A stretch of DNA of 64,000 bases from Serinus canaria (taxonomy: Eukaryota > Chordata > Aves > Passeriformes > Fringillidae). Below, piece after piece: positions 45,976 to 56,778 of this stretch. A model generated the notes under the pieces. That model was not told the origin of the DNA, ran no database searches, and was given only the letters and a program-made list of their open reading frames with translations. The stretch covers positions 6,602,861 through 6,666,860 of the forward strand of contig NC_066337.1 in assembly GCF_022539315.1 (NCBI RefSeq), read 5' to 3'. Position 1 is the stretch's first letter. Every line of letters starts with the position of its first letter. A program made the position numbers and the translations under genes.

Positions 45976-46094
45976 AGTGTGAACACTTGATCCGCCACAT
46001 GCTGGTGCTGGACCCAAGCAAGAGGCTCTCCATGGAGCAGATCTGCAAACACAAGTGGATGAAGCTGGGGGAGGCTGATGCAGAGTTTGACAGG
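45976..46094 (+). CDS. SIK3: SIK3 exon 7: end of kinase domain
   Basis: The 119-nt exon completes a glutamate and encodes CEHLIRHMLVLDPSKRLSME, QICKHKWMKLG and EADAEFDR. The invariant arginine of the DPSKR motif and the HKWM helix mark the end of the catalytic domain. EADAEFD differs modestly from human DADPNFD, in the variable linker. Acceptor CTGGCAG, donor GTGAGC. Confidence 0.97.
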
Positions 46095-46433
46095 GTGAGC
46101 AGCAGCAAGCAGGGTCTGCTTGGTGACTCAAACAGGCTCTGGGCATGTGGTGCTGCAGCGTTGGTTCTGCTCTTTGGGAACACTCATTCCCAGGCGTGGC
46201 CTTTCCCTTTTCTCTGTGTTCTGGGCTTGCTTTCCACATCATTCCTTATCTATGTACGTCTTTTATCTTCCTCTGTGGCACTGGGAGCTTGGGGCAGTGG
46301 ATTTCGGATCAGTTGCCATCAGACCTCACGCCAGCTGCAGCCAGAGCCCGGTGCTTGGGCTCTTGGGAGCGCTGTGACTCATCGGTGTGCCTTTGGGAAT
46401 GTCAGCTCTGACTGTGTGCCTGTGCCCTCACAG
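46095..46433 (+). other. intron 7
   Basis: Length 339 bp. It has no in-frame stop with the flanking exons, so a long 299-codon open frame runs from exon 7 through it into exon 8. The GTGAGC donor, CCTCACAG acceptor and non-homologous content show it is an intron. Confidence 0.85.
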
Positions 46434-46544
46434 CTGATAGCAGAGTGTCAGCACCTGAAGACGGAGAGGCAGCTGGAGCCGCTGAATGAGGACGTGCTGC
46501 TGGCCATGGCGGACATGGGGCTGGACAAGGAGCGCACGGTGCAG
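46434..46544 (+). CDS. SIK3: SIK3 exon 8: UBA-like region, first part
   Basis: Thirty-seven codons, phase 0 on both sides. It encodes LIAECQHLKTERQLEPLNED, the VLLAMADMGLDKERTV segment and a closing glutamine. The MADMGLD core is the ubiquitin-associated fold found C-terminal to AMPK-related kinase domains, where it supports LKB1 activation. Differences from human (LKTERQLE for LKEERQVD) are conservative. Confidence 0.95.
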
Positions 46545-47366
<822 letters not shown>

Positions 47367-47444
47367 ACAGAACAGACAGGCAACACCATGAACATCAACG
47401 TGCCCCAAGTCCAGCTCATCAACCCTGAGAACCAAATTGTGGAG
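47367..47444 (+). CDS. SIK3: SIK3 exon 10: conserved linker
   Basis: Twenty-six codons TEQTGNTMNINVPQVQLINP ENQIVE-type, preceded by CACTCAGCAG. The start at 47367 aligns with human AEQAGTAMNI; use of the first AG would add one glutamine (start 47364). NVPQVQLINPENQIVE is nearly identical to mammals. Donor GTGAAG. The role of this segment is not known to me. Confidence 0.93.
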
Positions 47445-47554
47445 GTGAAGCACATCCCCATGACCCCTGCAAAGCTCTTTTTCTGGCTCACATTGAAGCC
47501 TTTCCTTTGATCCTCATGTTGCATTTCAACATCTCCCATGTTTGTGCTGCCCAG
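47445..47554 (+). other. intron 10
   Basis: Length 110 bp, GT-AG, the shortest complete intron in the window. Confidence 0.9.
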
Positions 47555-47664
47555 ACTGATGGAACAATGAACTTGGACAGTGATGAGGGGGAGGAGCCAT
47601 CACCTGAGGCTCTGGTCCGTTACCTGTCCATGAGGAGGCACACAGTGGGAGTAGCTGACCCACG
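47555..47664 (+). CDS. SIK3: SIK3 exon 11: T469-type 14-3-3 site
   Basis: The 110-nt exon encodes an acidic stretch (NLDSDEGEEPSPEALV) followed by RYLSMRRHTVGVADP and the first two bases of an arginine. The RRHT threonine falls at T469 with 91 upstream residues, matching the PKA/14-3-3 site reported in mammalian SIK3. The acidic-EA-RYL-RHT order recurs in exons 14-15 (see findings). Donor GTGAGT. Confidence 0.97.
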
Positions 47665-48113
47665 GTGAGTACTGCACTCCAGCCTGCACATTCACTCCAG
47701 CATTGACTTTGGTCCTTCTGGGTGTTCCTTTAAACAGTGCCAGTCCCCCTGAACAGCTTAGTCAGTATTTTAGATGGGGATGAGGTACTTTCCTCCTGCC
47801 CTTCCTGATCAGCTCTGGGTAAGCTGTGCTTTGGTCAAGGCAGGTGTCTCACCTGAGCTGCACTGCTGTCATGTCCAAGGTGAAGTTTCTGTGATAAATG
47901 CCATTGAGGTTAATGCCCAAGAGCTAATTCTGCCAAATCTCAACATGGAGGGGGAAAAAGGGACAAATAAAACCAGAGAGTGGCTTGGCTGCTCTGTGTG
48001 ATCATTTTCCAGAGCAGTAAGAAGCTTTTTGTGAAGGGAAGCTGGGTGTACTGGGTCTGTGAGGGCTTTCCTCACACCACGGCTAATTCCCCTCTCCAAC
48101 TGTGATTGTACAG
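47665..48113 (+). other. intron 11
   Basis: Length 449 bp, phase 2, acceptor ATTGTACAG. Nothing further recognised. Confidence 0.85.
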
Positions 48114-48267
48114 GACGGAAGTCATGGAAGACCTGCAGAAGCTCCTGCCTGGCTTCCCCCGTGTCACTCCTCAGGCTCCCTTCCTGCAGGTGACCCCGAA
48201 TGTGAACTTCATGCACAATGTGCTGCCCAGGCAGAACCTGCAGCCCACGGGGCAGCTGGAGTACAAG
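48114..48267 (+). CDS. SIK3: SIK3 exon 12: DLQ block and linker
   Basis: The 154-nt exon completes an arginine and encodes TEVMEDLQKLLPGFPRVTPQ, then a proline-rich linker with FLQVTPNVNFMHN and ending TGQLEYK. The EDLQKLL stretch is the distal part of the block containing T469 and has a counterpart in exon 15. Donor GTACTG is weaker than neighbouring donors. Confidence 0.96.
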
Positions 48268-48926
48268 GTACTGCCCATGATCCCTGCTGTGCTCTGAGCC
48301 CTGCCAGGTGGGAGGGTGTTTGTGCTCCCTCTGTTTGTCACTCCTTGGACTGCATAAGCCTCAAGAATTTCTCTCTTTATGTATGATTCCAGTTGGTTCC
48401 CTAAAGTAGGTTTAGATCAAATATTAAGAAAATATTCTTTACTGTGAGAGTGGTGAGGCACTGGAACAGGTTGCCCAGAAAAGCTGCAGATACCCTATCC
48501 CTGGAAGTGTTCAAGAGCAGGCTGGATGGAGCTCTGAGCAACCTGGGATAGTGAAAGGTGTCCCTGCCCATGGCAGGGGGTTGGAATGAGCTGATCTTTA
48601 AGGTCCTTTCCAACCCAAACCACTCTGTGATTATGTGAAAAAGCCGAAGAATGAAAGAGCAGTGCAATATGAAATTAATAAATGGGCTGGGGTGAAACAG
48701 GACTGTGCTGTCTGGCTTTGAGCTGCAGGTTGCAGCCTGCCTGGCAGCTAAAGCAGCGTGCAGGGAGCTGCAGAGTTAAACCCTGCTCATCCACTGCCAC
48801 TGCCTGTCCCTGCCCCACATCCCTCAGATGCTGGTGACATCCCTGAAGCCCAGAAGGCTTGTCTCCTCCTGCTGCATGCCCTGGGGCTCTGCTGGGGTGG
48901 GTGACGGTGCTGTGTGTGTGTTGCAG
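48268..48926 (+). other. intron 12
   Basis: Length 659 bp. It contains a CR1 fragment at 48409-48640. Confidence 0.85.
48409..48640 (+). mobile_element. CR1 LINE 3' fragment (~230 bp)
   Basis: TTTAGATCAAATATTAAGAA, TGTGAGAGTGGTGAGGCACT, GGAACAGGTTGCCCAGAAAA, CCCTGCCCATGGCAGGGGGT and CTTTCCAACCCAAACCACTC follow the CR1 3' consensus closely, with the end TCTGTGATTATGTGA. It is one of the better preserved copies. Sense orientation, beginning about 140 bp after the exon 12 donor. Confidence 0.96.
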
Positions 48927-49082
48927 GAGCAGTCCCTGCTGCAGCCCCCCACGCTGCAGCTGCTGAACGGGATGGGCCCGCTGGGCCGGCGCGCGTCCGA
49001 CGGCGGGGCCAACATCCAGCTGCACGCGCAGCAGCTGCTCAAGCGGCCCCGGGGCCCCTCGCCACTCGTCACCATGACGCCA
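48927..49082 (+). CDS. SIK3: SIK3 exon 13: S551-type PKA/14-3-3 site ('Sleepy' exon)
   Basis: Exactly 52 codons, phase 0 on both sides. EQSLLQPPTLQLLNGMGPLG is followed by RRASDGGANIQLHAQQLLKR and PRGPSPLVTMTP. The serine of RRASDG falls at S551 with 91 upstream residues. From established knowledge, skipping of exon 13 in the mouse Sleepy allele removes 52 residues including S551 and increases sleep need. The avian exon has the same size and phase. GC at third positions is 50 of 52. Donor GTGAGT is strong. Confidence 0.97.
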
Positions 49083-49580
49083 GTGAGTAGCACAGAGCTT
49101 CAAAATGTCCCCTCCCGCAGGCAGAGGTGGCTGTGCCCAGGGCACGGCAGGCCTGGTGCTGCAGGGATGTGCCTGCTCGCTGCCCAGGGTTCTCTTGCTC
49201 CCCTTGCAGCACTGCCGTGCTCTCCTGCAGGAGCCAGGTGGGGCTGTGTGCTCCTCTCTGGAACTGACAGTGTTTGTGGACTTTTTAGTGGTTGCTTTTG
49301 TCCTTTGCTGATCCCATGGAGAAAACCCAAGTGTCCATCTCGGATGTGTTCTTGCTCTCTGGGTGCATCTGTATCAATGAATTCCCCAAGTAGCAGCAGC
49401 CCTGCCCAGGCACTTGGACTGGGGAAGGAATGTTGGAAGGGGTTCTTGGCCAGGTTTCCTTGGTGCTGCAGAGGAGCCAGCACACACCCCTGTGGAAGCT
49501 TGTTTGGGAAGATCAGGTGTCCCCTGTGTGGAGGGGACTGTGCTGGGTGTCCTCCTGAGCCGTGGCTTGTCTCTCCACAG
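49083..49580 (+). other. intron 13
   Basis: Length 498 bp, GT-AG. The donor region is the position affected in the mouse Sleepy allele. No repeat recognised. Confidence 0.85.
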
Positions 49581-49651
49581 GCCGTGCCAGCTGTCACCCC
49601 TGTGGACGAGGAGAGCTCCGATGGGGAGCCGGACCAGGAAGCTGTGCAGAG
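49581..49651 (+). CDS. SIK3: SIK3 exon 14: acidic stretch
   Basis: The 71-nt exon encodes AVPAVTPVDEESSDGEPDQE and AVQ, then AG of a split codon. With exon 15 the codon becomes AGA (arginine, giving QRYL); with exon 16 directly it becomes AGT (serine, giving QSSIYKD-like joining). Acceptor CTCCACAG, donor GTAACT. Confidence 0.96.
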
Positions 49652-52599
49652 GTAACTCCCACTGTTAACATTTGCCCTTCCTACCTCCACAAGGCTCACC
49701 TTGGGCTGTTCCAGAGCTGATTCAAACACAGCCACCTCTTCAGGGCACCACTGTTGATTTTACTGCGAAGGCTCAACACTTCTCCTGTTCCTCTGGGTGT
49801 TGATTACTGTAGGCAGTTGCTCCTCTGGCACTACTGGGTGCTTGCAAAGCTGGATTCCCCTGAGACGGGTAGCTGATTGAGCAGTAGGTTCTCCAGAAAC
49901 TCTTGGAACTGCTAAATTCCTTTGCTTAGTGTGCACCAGCATGCGATCCACACTAACCTGCCAAGTGAGTGCTGAGGGATTCCCCTCCCTGCTGGGTGCT
50001 GGAGGTGGCAGAATCTCCTCTGTGGCCTTGGGTGCCAGTGCAGCAGCTTTTGTATCAAGACATGCAGTAAACATCCAACTCTGATGCCTCAAACAAAGTG
50101 AGCTTGCTGGAATTACGGGTACCTCTAGCTGCTAATTTTAGCATCAGGCCTTAAAATAGTCTGCTCCAATAAGGGAAGCATTATTAGCTCTCAGGCTGGG
50201 AACTTCTGTTCTCTGTGTCTGCTCTAAACACATTGTAGGAGGTGGGTAGAATGTGCTTGTACTTTCTCAGTCCATGAACACACTAACCGTGGCCTTGCTA
50301 ACATTTTCTTAGGAGCTTTTGCGTAGTTTCCTCTCTGCTAACCAGCTGGGCACTACGTGTGGTGGGTGCTCCTGCTTCTTACCTCAAACTGGAAGAGCTT
50401 TCTGGATCCCCCTTTGTACAGGTCATCACCTGGGTAAGGGAGTGGCTCCTCAGGGGCTCACAAGGGTTCAGGCTGGGGGTTGTTGCAGGCAGGGTGACAC
50501 TGGGGTGGGTGCAGATCATGCTCCAGAGCCTTGGCCAGCTGTGCTCCTGTGCTCCTCTCAGCGCTCCCAAGGAACAGTGGGCGTGAGCAGTGACAGGCTG
50601 TGCACTGAGACTCCCTTTGCATACCTCAGCCTGGAAAGTCTACTTGTAGCCTCAGGAGTAGCTTGAACAGGCATTAGCAGTTCTAATGTAGGGCCGGTAA
50701 TGTCCTCTGACAGCACCTCAAACAGCAGGTGGTCTTCTTGGCTGTGCAAACATGATAAATCTCATTCTTGGCAAGGGGATGCCTGGACATCTTACCTGGG
50801 CAGATTTTCACTATTCTAAACCTGAAGGTTTCAGCTGAGCCTTTAAAGCATTAGCTCAGCTGGAAACATTCTGAAACCCCTGTGCAGTGTTTTGCAAGGC
50901 ACTGAAATGTTCAGATCCCACTGAAAACCAAGTCCCCTTGGACTCAGAGGTCACTTCACTGCTCTCGACAGTGCTGCCCTTAGTTCTTTCACAGCACATG
51001 TTCTTCTTCCACCAGATGGCCTTGAAAAAGCACCATCCAGGTTGTGTGTTAACTTGTTCTCCACCCCCTTGTGTTGCGACATGTCAGTAGTCATCAGAGG
51101 AGAAGGGTAAATAGCATTAACATCGGGGACAGATGCAAATATTTAGCTTCTCAGGACACTGCCCCAAATACTCTGTTTGCAGCCAGCAGTGAGCAGCTTT
51201 TGCCCTCCTTAATCTGACCTTGAAAGCAGAGCACAGTCTTCTCTCTGTTCCAGGGAGCAGTCACATCTCCTTTGAGCTTTGGGAAACTTTCTTCCACCCG
51301 AAACGCTGTTAGAGCTCGTGATTGGATTGTTCCCTGGAGGGCTGAAATAAAATGATCTTAGCAAACCACAACAGTAAAGCTCTTTGGGAACCTTTCCCTG
51401 TCTACATCAAATGATTCTTAAACAGCTAATGGCACGGGCTTTGGCGGGGCACCACGGCACTGTTAACCTGCTGCTTCTGCTTAAGTGGCTTCAGCAGCAA
51501 AGAGAGGCTGGGTTTGGGCAAGTCTGTGTTGCTTGCTGCTCTTTCTGCTTCCCGGGAGCAGTAGCTGGGTAAAAGAGCAGAGGTGAGGGTTTGCAGGTGT
51601 CACTGCCCGAGTGGTGCCTGGCCTGGTTACCGGAGCTGCCTCACTGCTGGTTCACAGGGCACAAAGGGTTCAGCTCATCCCAGTGGCCTTGAGCGGGCAC
51701 AGCCTGGTGCAGTGCCAGCCCTGGGCAGGGGCTTCAGCCCCTCTCTGCCAGCTCCACTGCCCTGGGCTCCGCTGGGCCAGGAGCAGCAGGCAGGCAGCAG
51801 CTCTCAGCACTGCCTGGCCCTTCCTCACATCCTTGTCGGAGCAGAGACTCCGAGTTCCTCCTCCCCGGTCTCTGGGGGCTTTGAAGGAGACCTGCAGCTC
51901 TTTTCCAGTGCACAGCGGGCTTTTGTTAAAGCTGTTGCCCCCTGCTCAGGTGTGAGAGGCAAGCCCAGCCCTGGTGCTGGTGGCTCCAGAGGGAGAAATC
52001 CTCTAGCTGCTTGGTTCCTGTTCTCTGCACATCCCGGGCCATTCCCGACTTTGAGCAGGGACTAGATGGCGCACTTGGACCGGGCTGGCACAGCCCTGCC
52101 TCAGCCCAGCCCTTCCTCATGCTCCTCGGCAGCCGGAGCTGGGGTGGCCCAGGGTAGCTCTGAGGAGCCAGGGCTCCCGGGCAGGAGCAGCAGCTCTGCT
52201 CTGTGTCCAGCTCTGCTGGGTTATCTCTGCCCTGGCTGCCCGGGCTGGGACAGAGGGGCAGACCTGCTCTGGTGCAGAGAATGCCTGCTGAGGGCAGGTA
52301 GGTATTCCCAAAGGGACATACCAGCATTCCCCTTGAGGTGAAACGTGGCTTTCCTGCTGGGAGGAGCAAACGGCTCCTCTCTCCTTGCAAGGCTGGCAGT
52401 GGAGCACCAGCAGCTGATACTGCACTTGTCCCCAAAGCACTGGGGAGCCAGTGCTGTGACTGGCATGGGCAGCGTGTCCGTGCCATGCTCTGAGCACTGC
52501 ACAAGCTTCTTCCTTCCGCGTTCTCTGGGTTATCTAACACTCCCTGTTTTCGGAGTACTCCCATCAGTCTCTTATAAAATGTGCTCCTGCTTGTTGCAG
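49652..52599 (+). other. intron 14
   Basis: Length 2,948 bp, upstream of the cassette exon. Its 51580-52560 part is GC-rich with long overlapping open frames (160 codons +, 212 codons -) that lack domains and are treated as chance. No repeat element recognised. Confidence 0.8.
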
Positions 52600-52743
52600 A
52601 TACTTGGCAAATAGGTCAAAAAGGCACACTCTGGCCATGACCAACCCTACAGCTGAAATCCCTCCAGACTTGCAGAGGCAGCTAGGACAGCAGTCCTTCC
52701 GACCCCGGGCTTGGGCTCCACACCTGGGACCCGACCAGCACCG
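52600..52743 (+). CDS. SIK3: SIK3 exon 15: in-frame cassette with second RHT module
   Basis: The 144-nt exon (phase 2 in and out) completes an arginine and encodes YLANRSKRHTLAMTNPTAEI, PPDLQRQLGQQSFRPRAW and APHLGPDQH, then CG of the next arginine. A matching segment exists in a longer human SIK3 isoform as I recall it, while mouse site numbering fits only with exon 15 skipped, so it is probably alternatively spliced. The KRHT threonine would be about residue 613 when included. Third-position GC is about 62%, lower than in exons 13 and 14. Acceptor TTGTTGCAG, donor GTGAGT. Confidence 0.93.
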
Positions 52744-55348
52744 GTGAGTAACGGCACCGGCCGGCCGGGCAGCTTGCGCCAGGAGCCTGCCCAGGTGGCC
52801 CTGGAACGGAGCACTGAGGACATCCCGCTGGCAGGGAGGGGTGAGGAGGAGGAGCAGGGACAGAGCAGACCCACGGAGCAGAGGGTGTCTGATCCCCTGC
52901 CTGCAGGGACCAGCAGGAACCAGCTGGCTCTTCCCTCCAGTCCCGCTCTTGTGGCTGGATGTGATTTGCTGCCATCACAGAAATATTGGGAATAAGCTGG
53001 TTTTTTTAGAGGAAATCTTTTCCCTGTGTAATGGTAGGCATCAAGGTAGCAGATTTGCTACAGAACATTTTTGGAGGCAAATGCAGGCAAATATTGCACC
53101 AAGAGTCATCCACAGCAGAGCTTAAAACCCTCACTGTTCTGCACCAGAGTTGTGTGTTCTGACTGCAAAGTCTCTGTGCAAAGCTCCTCGAGAGTAATTT
53201 CATTTCTCACCTGAACCCTTGATGGGAATGATGTGAGAAAAGGAATCTGGTTGGGGAAGGAAAAAACAATCACAGTGTCTGGGAAAGAGGGAACTTTTGG
53301 ATTGGATCTAAACACACTCAGGATGTGTGGGAGGGACAGTCCTGATGAAGTGTTAATGTGACAGAGCTCTTGTCACAGCAGCCAACGGAGATGCTAATGC
53401 CACAGAAGCTTAAATTCCTCTTAACAACAACAACAAAAAACTCCTAAAAAATGCTTGAAGGTGCACTGACACCTCAGTGCTAGGAGCAAACCAGCCGCAC
53501 ACTGCGGTTTGCTGCCTCTTGGGTAGCAGTGGCTGCCAGGCCAGGCTGGTGCTGCTGTTCAGCCCCTCAGGCAGCTCACAGTGGCAGGCTTGACAAAGCC
53601 CTTTTTATTGGAGCCAGAGACCTGCTGAGCTGAGCACTGATGAACTCAGCAGGGACAGGTGAACTCTGCTCAGACTGAGACAGTGCTAGTGCCACGCTGG
53701 AGCTGGAAAACCAAGATAAGCACCTCTCTGCCCTCAAGTTACTCTTCAGTGGTGCCTGGGGGATGGGAAGAGCAGAGGGGAAACATTTCTAGGGCCACAG
53801 CTTGATAGGAAGAGGAGTGCAGCTTGCAAAACAAACAGAGTGTCCTGCTTTCAGGATTGCTGCAAATCCTAAAGGTAAGCCAAGTCCCTCACGCACAGCA
53901 GGAACGGAATTTTTACAAGACTTTGAACACACTTACCCTGTAAATAATGTTGGTATCACCTCTGGCTCTTGGCTCTGGAGTCCTGAAGCTGTTGCATCAT
54001 GAGTAGGGTGGTATCTGCTTGTTCCACTCTTGGTGTTGTAACGTGCTGTGAGCCTGTTCTGTGTTTTTCCTGTGAAATCACGGAAATTTCATCTGACCAT
54101 GGGCTAAACACAGTGTTCCACAGTGAGTTCATTACATACCTGGCACAGAAATTAGCAGTCATTGTGTAAATAAACCACATTATTGAATGACAGGTGGGTT
54201 TTATTTTAACCTATTTTAAGCCATCTTATGTGTCTTCTTACTTGTCACGTTAAATGAAAGCAGAATTGAAGTCCAGCTGTACAGGGAAGTGCAGCTGTTC
54301 TGCCTTGCCCACACGGGTTTCAAAAACTCAGCATGATTTTATCTGTAGCTTCTGCTTTCCATCAATGCAACAGGAGAACAAATGGATCAGGATAATGGAT
54401 GGCATGGCTTCAAAAGGCAGGAGCACGGCTCTTTCCTTGGAAGGAAGCTGAACTGTGTCCTCCCAAGACAGAGACAGGGACAAAACGGAACCCAGCCTCC
54501 TGGAAGGGGTCCAGCATCAGTCACCTTGTGACAAGGGGAGCCTGGAGCAGGCCCTCAGAGTGACCTCTGGAGCTCAGGACCACTCCAGCTGCAGCCAGGC
54601 GAGCTCCTGCTGGGTTTGGTGTCAGAGGTGCTGTAAAGACCACGTCTCCATGACCTTCTCACTCACAAAGGCTGCTGCTGGAGCCTGTGCATTAAATGCT
54701 GCTTGCTGGGTTCTGGAGATGGCATCTGCAGAATCTTTACAAAAGAAATCCTTTAGTGATGGGAGAAAATCCTCCCTGGGAGGGTGGGGGGGCCCTGGCA
54801 CAGGGTGCCCAGAGGAGCTGTGGCTGCCCCATCCCTGGAGGTGTCCAAGGCCAGGTTGGGCAGGACTTGGAGCAGCCTGGGCTAGTGGAAGATGTCCCTC
54901 TCAGCCCAAACCATTCTGTGATCCTATGATTTGCAGAGAAATCAGGTTCCACAGATAGCACTTGCCTGGAAGCCATGAGGGCAGGCAGAGCCCCAGTTGT
55001 TTGTTGTGAGCATGTTGTCCTGAGTGTCTGCCAGGTTATCTCTGCTCCTGATAACACAGATGGCACCTAATGGCAGAGCAGGAACTGAGTGATAATGGGG
55101 AGCCCCAGCTTCGGGAGAAAACAGCTCCTGAAAAAAATCTGGCTCCCTCTGATGGCAAAGAAAGAAACCTCATTGTGAAGGGGAAGTGCTTGAGGTGCCT
55201 TGGGCACAGCTTGGTTCAGGTGTGCCCGCTCTGACTGCCCAGTGTGGAGCACCCAGGCAGCTGGGAGGCTGCTGGAAATGGAAAGCCTTTGCTGCAGTTT
55301 GTGTTTTGGCTGGTGTCACATCTCTAACCCCCTTTCCCCTGTGTTCAG
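52744..55348 (+). other. intron 15
   Basis: Length 2,605 bp, downstream of the cassette exon. It contains a CR1 fragment at 54776-54931. An AACAACAACAAAAAA stretch is near 53424. No RNA gene recognised. Confidence 0.8.
54776..54931 (+). mobile_element. CR1 LINE 3' fragment (~155 bp)
   Basis: GGCACAGGGTGCCCAGAGGA, GCTGTGGCTGCCCCATCCCT, GTGTCCAAGGCCAGGTTGGG and AGCCCAAACCATTCTGTGAT with a CCTATGATTT tail form the CR1 3' end. A short internal segment is missing before the AACCC part. Sense orientation. Confidence 0.93.
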
Positions 55349-55499
55349 TTCTATTTACAAGGACTCCAACACTCTGCACCTCCCCACCGAGCGCTTCTCC
55401 CCGGTGCGGCGCTTCTCCGACGGGGCTGCCAGCATCCAGGCTTTCAAAGCCCACCTGGAGAAGATGGGCAATAACAGCAGCATCAAACAGCTTCAGCAG
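55349..55499 (+). CDS. SIK3: SIK3 exon 16: S626-type PKA/14-3-3 site
   Basis: The 151-nt exon completes an arginine (after exon 15) or serine (after exon 14) and encodes IYKDSNTLHLPTERFSPV, then RRFSDGAASIQAFKAHLEKM and GNNSSIKQLQQ. The RRFSDG serine falls at S626 when exon 15 is skipped and 91 residues lie upstream. Layout resembles exon 13 position by position. Acceptor GTGTTCAG, donor GTGAGT. Confidence 0.97.
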
Positions 55500-56253
55500 G
55501 TGAGTAGGGGCTGGGGGTCCACAAAACAGCCTCCACAAGGAATTCTTACTGCCTCGGTCTTGCTGCTTCAGGAAGCAAAAGAGGAATCTTTATATGGAAG
55601 GCTGAGGGACACCCTGGGGACTGTGCAGGGTTTGTTCCTGCCCTGTGTGACTGCAGCAAACCCCGAGTGTCCTCTGGATGTATGAGCTGTTCACCTGCAG
55701 TTGGGCACCTGGGGGGATTTCTGCCCCCTCTTTTCTGGGGAGAACCATCATGCTGTGGTCACCTATGGGTGTCCTGCCTGTCCCACCAGCAACTGTCAGA
55801 CGGCAGCTCCTGCTCTCCCACATTTCTTCTGGCAGAAGTTTGGGGCTGTTCCAGCTGTTCCTTGGGAAAGGGCAGCTCCTGAGTATATTGTCGGATATTC
55901 GCTGCATAGCCAGGCACAACTTGCCAATGGCTGGAGCAGGATTTGGCCCCAGGACAGGCCTTTCCCCTTGCAGCACAGCACAAATGAGATGCTCTCCTCA
56001 CCTTGAAGTGTCGTTTCCAGAGCTTGCTGCCTGCGTTAAGGGAACACAGCAGTGCCAGCTGAGTGTCGTGTGCACCCCTTGCTTTCCTGGCTTTTTGCCA
56101 CGTCCCTGCACACCTGATTCTGTCAGAGGGAATGGATTAGGCTTGCTTTGCCAGCTTTTCTCCGAGGGGTGGGCTGCAGAGCATGCCATCCCACACACAG
56201 CAGGCTGCTGTGCACCAGAAGGTCATTTTTGGGACGTGCTGGATTCCTTTTAG
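55500..56253 (+). other. intron 16
   Basis: Length 754 bp, ending TCCTTTTAG. Open frames on both strands (191 codons + and several -) lack recognisable content. Confidence 0.8.
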
Positions 56254-56379
56254 GAGTGTGAGCAGCTCCAGAAGATGTACGGTGGGCACATGGACGAGCG
56301 GACGCTGGAGAAGACGCAGCAGCAGCACATGTTGTACCAGCAGGAGCAGCACCACCAGATCCTTCATCAGCAGATTCAG
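56254..56379 (+). CDS. SIK3: SIK3 exon 17: Q/H-rich helix
   Basis: Forty-two codons, phase 0. ECEQLQKMYGGHMDERTLEK is followed by TQQQHMLYQQEQHHQILHQQ and IQ. The charged, Q/H-rich heptad-like pattern suggests an extended helix or coiled coil. Few changes from human (GGHMDE for GGQIDE). Confidence 0.95.
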
Positions 56380-56692
56380 GTAGTGCAGCCCGAGCCAGAG
56401 CTGCTGAAGGCCTAGCTCTGTTTTCCTGTGTTGCTGCAGACACAACTCGTGAGCAGGTCCCGGGGGGATTGAGGGAGGGGCGTTTGCTGGGCTTGCTGTA
56501 GCGGGAAGGCTGAAGGATTTCAGCAGAGATGTTTGCACAGCTGCTGTGGTAGCTGTGGCAGCCAGGGCTGCAGTCAGGGACTGACACTCAGTGAATCTGG
56601 ATATGTCCTGCTTCACCCAGCAGTGTTTCTAAATTTACTGACTGAGACATTGACTGCAAACACTTCTTGTTTTCTTGTGGTGCCTGGTTCAG
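56380..56692 (+). other. intron 17
   Basis: Length 313 bp, GT-AG (GTAGTG donor). Nothing further recognised. Confidence 0.85.
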
Positions 56693-56778
56693 GACTGTAT
56701 CCGGCCTCCCCAGCCATCTCCACCCTTGCAAGCTCCATGTGAAAACCAGCCAGCTCTGCTCACTCACCAGCTCCAGAG
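56693..56778 (+). CDS. SIK3: SIK3 exon 18: proline-rich segment
   Basis: The 86-nt exon encodes DCIRPPQPSPPLQAPCENQP and ALLTHQLQ plus AG of an arginine completed by exon 19. It closely matches human (DSICPPQPSPPLQAACENQP as recalled). Donor GTAAAG. Confidence 0.94.

Noticed and set aside
51583..52564. 160-codon + and 212-codon - open frames in intron 14
   Set aside because: Both arise in the same GC-rich stretch, overlap each other and have no homology I recognise.
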